This document shows, piece by piece, positions 59,591 through 64,000 of a stretch of 64,000 nucleotides of DNA. The DNA lies in NCBI GenBank assembly GCA_033002965.1, contig JAURVB010014818.1:1-64000 (forward strand), in the 5' to 3' direction. The notes under the pieces are model-generated. The model made no database searches. It had not been told where the DNA came from and saw only the letters and a list, made by a program, of their open reading frames with translations. Both the position numbers and the translations under genes were made by a program. How positions within the stretch are numbered: position 1 is the first letter of the stretch; every line of letters begins with the position of its first letter. Source of the DNA: Piper betle. Taxonomy: Eukaryota > Streptophyta > Magnoliopsida > Piperales > Piperaceae.

Positions 59591-60880
59591 TGCCATCAAT
59601 GGCCTAAAACTAAAATTTATTAAAGCTCTGAAAAAAAAACCTTATTTATTATAAACAAACCTGTACGCTAGTTAATTTTTTTTATTTATTATAAACAAGG
59701 CTGATTGTGATCATTTAAATATCACTGACAAAGTATTCTTGTTGACAATTTTGAAAATTATATTGCATTATATTATATATATATATATATATAATTAACA
59801 ACAGTAAATAGAGATTAATATTTTTATGAAAAAGGTTTTTAGAATTGAATAATTAAACTCGTAGTACATTGATAAAAAAATTTCTATGTACAAATAAATC
59901 TTAAATTTAAATTTATTAACTAAATCTAAAGCTTACCTACTTGTATAAATTTTAATATGAGTATTACTTTGTTTATCATTTTATAGATACAATTATCTCT
60001 AAATAAAAATTACATTTATCGACTCACAGTAACTAAGAGGCAAAAGAGGGTTCAGTAATAAATGATACATATAAGAGAATATTTAAAAATAATTAAATTA
60101 AAAGTTGGTAACAAATGAAATATTTGGGAAACAATATTATGTTTTAAAGGGTGTTGGAAATAAATACACTTGAAAAATATATTTTTTAAGTTGGAGGATA
60201 GCAAACTTTAATAAATAAAATATTGATGATGGTGATTTACAACCAAAAAATACTAAGTCACTATGACATATTTAATTTTTTAATAAATCGTGATAATGTT
60301 GAACATTGTATGGGCAATATATCATTCTCTAACACTAAAATTATATCTTAAAATTGAGAAATTTCAATTTATTAAAATGCTAGGCATCAAATAAAAATAT
60401 TTATATATTAAAACCTTATGTTTTAAATTATTAAACCTACTTGCCATTATTTTAAAGTCGTCTTGTATGACCAACCTATATTAATATAGAATCCAATTTT
60501 ATAAATAAATTCTAAATTAAATAAGATGGTAGACTTTGAATTTAAATATGAATTCTAATTAAATTAAGAGATAAATTAAAATAATTTAAGTTATTTTATT
60601 TTAATTTGTTGAGTTTTATATTTTTATTTGATGGTAATTTTTGGTTCCTTTTTAATCAATAAAATAGAATAAAAAGAAGGAAGGTTGAATGGAGAGAGTA
60701 ATTTTATTACAGGCTTTTTAAAAAGGTCTAAATGAATGGCTATATCTACATTTACATTTTTTGCAACATAACTATATTTACATTAATTTTTTTTCCAAGC
60801 ATATTTGCATTTGATTTTTTTCCTCAAGCATATTTACATTTAATTGTTTTCCCAAGCATGGGCTGTATCGTTTTATTACT
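59591..60880. other. Intergenic AT-rich region
   Basis: Very AT-rich, with a short (TA)n at about 59772-59792. It separates the importin promoter from the plus-strand transcarbamoylase copy. No genes were seen. Confidence 0.45.
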
Positions 60881-61032
60881 AAGCAATCAAAAAGATAGCA
60901 CTAACTACGAGTACCCGACAGTCCAAAACCTCCTCCTCTCGCCTCTTGGGAGGCTTACTCTGACTAGCATTATCACTTCCACCGCCGACCGGCGACGCCG
61001 ACGCCCAAGCTTCTGACGGTGGTAAAGACCGG
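60881..61032 (+). other. Possible 5' UTR exon of the transcarbamoylase copy
   Basis: A local GC-rich stretch (CACCGCCGACCGGCGACGCC) ends GACCGG then GTATGATT, donor-like. A T-rich intron-like stretch follows, with a TTTCCTACAG acceptor at about 61426. This fits a leader exon but is unproven. Confidence 0.3.
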
Positions 61033-61535
61033 GTATGATTGGTCTTCTCTTGTTCTTTGTTGGTTTTGCATGCCTAGCTAATGTGAGCCAATGGCGGCTG
61101 TTAATGTTGCTCTTCTCTGATATTGTTTGATTGGTACTGTCCGGAAGAGCTTGTTTGGATTGTTGTCATTGATTGTAATAAATGGCCCCGCGAAAGGTGG
61201 TTGCTTTCTGGTTTTCCTTGGTTAGTGACTTGCTACGCCCTGGATTGGCTGGGTTGGTTGTGATTACTGTTTAATTCAACAGGTTGCTACACTAGCAATT
61301 GCAGAGCTAACTTAATTGTTTAATCATTTTGTGTGTCCATTCCTTCTAGTTTATGGCGTTGTTATGAGATTGGAGTTTATTTCAGTTGTTTATGTTGAGC
61401 TGACATAATCGGTTATTTTCCTACAGTTATACCTCGATCTGACAAGTTATGCAGCTGGCATCATCACTGTGTTGGGTCTTTTAAGGAGCTTAATTATTCT
61501 CGTTGATATAGCCTCTGTTAATTTGATTTGGAATA

Positions 61536-63208
<1,673 letters not shown>

Positions 63209-64000
63209 AATCTAAAATAAGATATTCTGCAATCAGTTTCACTTGATTTTTTGTTCCTGATATCGGCAAGTGATACCTGGTAGAGAAGACGAGATAAAGT
63301 TCTTTGGCAATTAAGATTTTGCATGGAGTTCTATGCCATCAATAAGAAAACCATGCTGATATATGCACGAGCTTCATGTCGTAAAACTGCAATATGAATC
63401 ACTTCATGACAGGGGTGTCAAAAAACTACGGACATTCGCGTCGTGTTTGTGTCCAATTCTGTGTCCATGTATAAAATATGGACCATCCGCACGGACGATT
63501 GACACTTTTACAGACACTAAAATAGTGTCGAACTCAAAATAAAAGCGATTTCTTGTCTAATATTATTTTCTAAGCTATGGATAATATTCATTTGTTTAAC
63601 ATAAATTGAATGATTGTTATTTTAAATAGTGTGATTGTCTAAATTATAAATCTATAACTTTTATTATGAATATTAGGTGTATGGTAAGAAATAAAGGATA
63701 TTTTTAATTCAATATTTATGTTATAGTTTTAAATATGAAATTTTTGTATAATTAAGATTATGTTGTTGATTTATTATTTGTATTAATAACAGTTTTAAGT
63801 GCTAGTGAAAGAGAATGGTTGTATCTTTTGTCTTATCATAAAAAAATCGAAATCATGCAAATTAAATTCATTTAAAACAAATTGCTTACAATTTTATTTT
63901 AGTAAAATACATTTCTTTATGTTTATTTTTGAGTTTGAATTTTTTAATTTATGTTAATTTTCTTATTAATTTATGTAATGTTTGTATTTTTCCGTGTCCT
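63209..64000. other. 3' flank with a possible hAT-type tip
   Basis: A probable 3' UTR, then at 63410 CAGGGGTGTCAAAAAAC, which resembles the start of many plant hAT elements. It is followed by AT-rich sequence to the window end. No partner end is in view. Confidence 0.25.

Overview
The window is nuclear DNA of a flowering plant. Genes are split by short GT-AG introns, the protein products are plant types (importin beta-1, plastid beta-amylase, plastid aspartate transcarbamoylase, a sulfated-tyrosine peptide precursor), and most of the left 41 kb is nested LTR-retrotransposon and DNA-transposon debris. The GC-rich first exons of the beta-amylase gene and the PORR copy hint at a monocot, but that is only a weak inference.

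Layout. 0.2-2 kb: a foldback element with GC-rich inverted arms around AT-rich hairpin repeats. 2.3-6 kb: an LTR-family copy and a small copia-like element. 7.3-7.8 kb (minus): an intact three-exon gene for a 69-residue secreted PSY-type peptide hormone, the only intact gene in the left half. 9.7-10.6 kb: a TRIM element. 11-13 kb: a gag remnant. 13.8-18.9 kb: a solo LTR nested in an older LTR of the same family. 19-29.5 kb: an old LTR split by a Ty3/gypsy-like element (20839-29047, 5-bp target duplication) whose own 5' LTR is split by another solo LTR (26515-28155, 5-bp duplication). 31.7-34.2 kb: another LTR copy, minus strand. 35.4-37.0 kb: a hAT-like element with a 7/8-matching 8-bp duplication, carrying a broken PORR gene copy. 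38.2-40.9 kb: a minus-strand copy of the 14-19 kb LTR family.

The right third is gene-rich. 41.6-43.1 kb holds a SKP1-like pseudogene with an inverted-repeat transposon in its intron. 43.7-46.6 kb (minus) is a plastid beta-amylase-like gene whose first ATG is out of frame with its body. 48.4-52.1 and 55.2-59.6 kb (both minus) are tandem importin beta-1 genes: the right copy is intact (862 codons plus stop), and the left has a one-base deletion that stops it after 519 residues. Their coding blocks are nearly identical while the 5' introns and distal 3' flanks have diverged. 61.5-63.2 kb (plus) is an intron-containing aspartate transcarbamoylase copy with an internal stop and a frameshift.

These genes form no pathway together. 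The main themes are repeated duplication followed by decay (importin copy 1, the transcarbamoylase, SKP1-like and PORR copies), and transposon nesting that can be ordered from target duplications. I found no wholly new system. The strongest items are the PSY gene, the PORR sequence inside a hAT-like element, and the conversion-like pattern of the importin pair.
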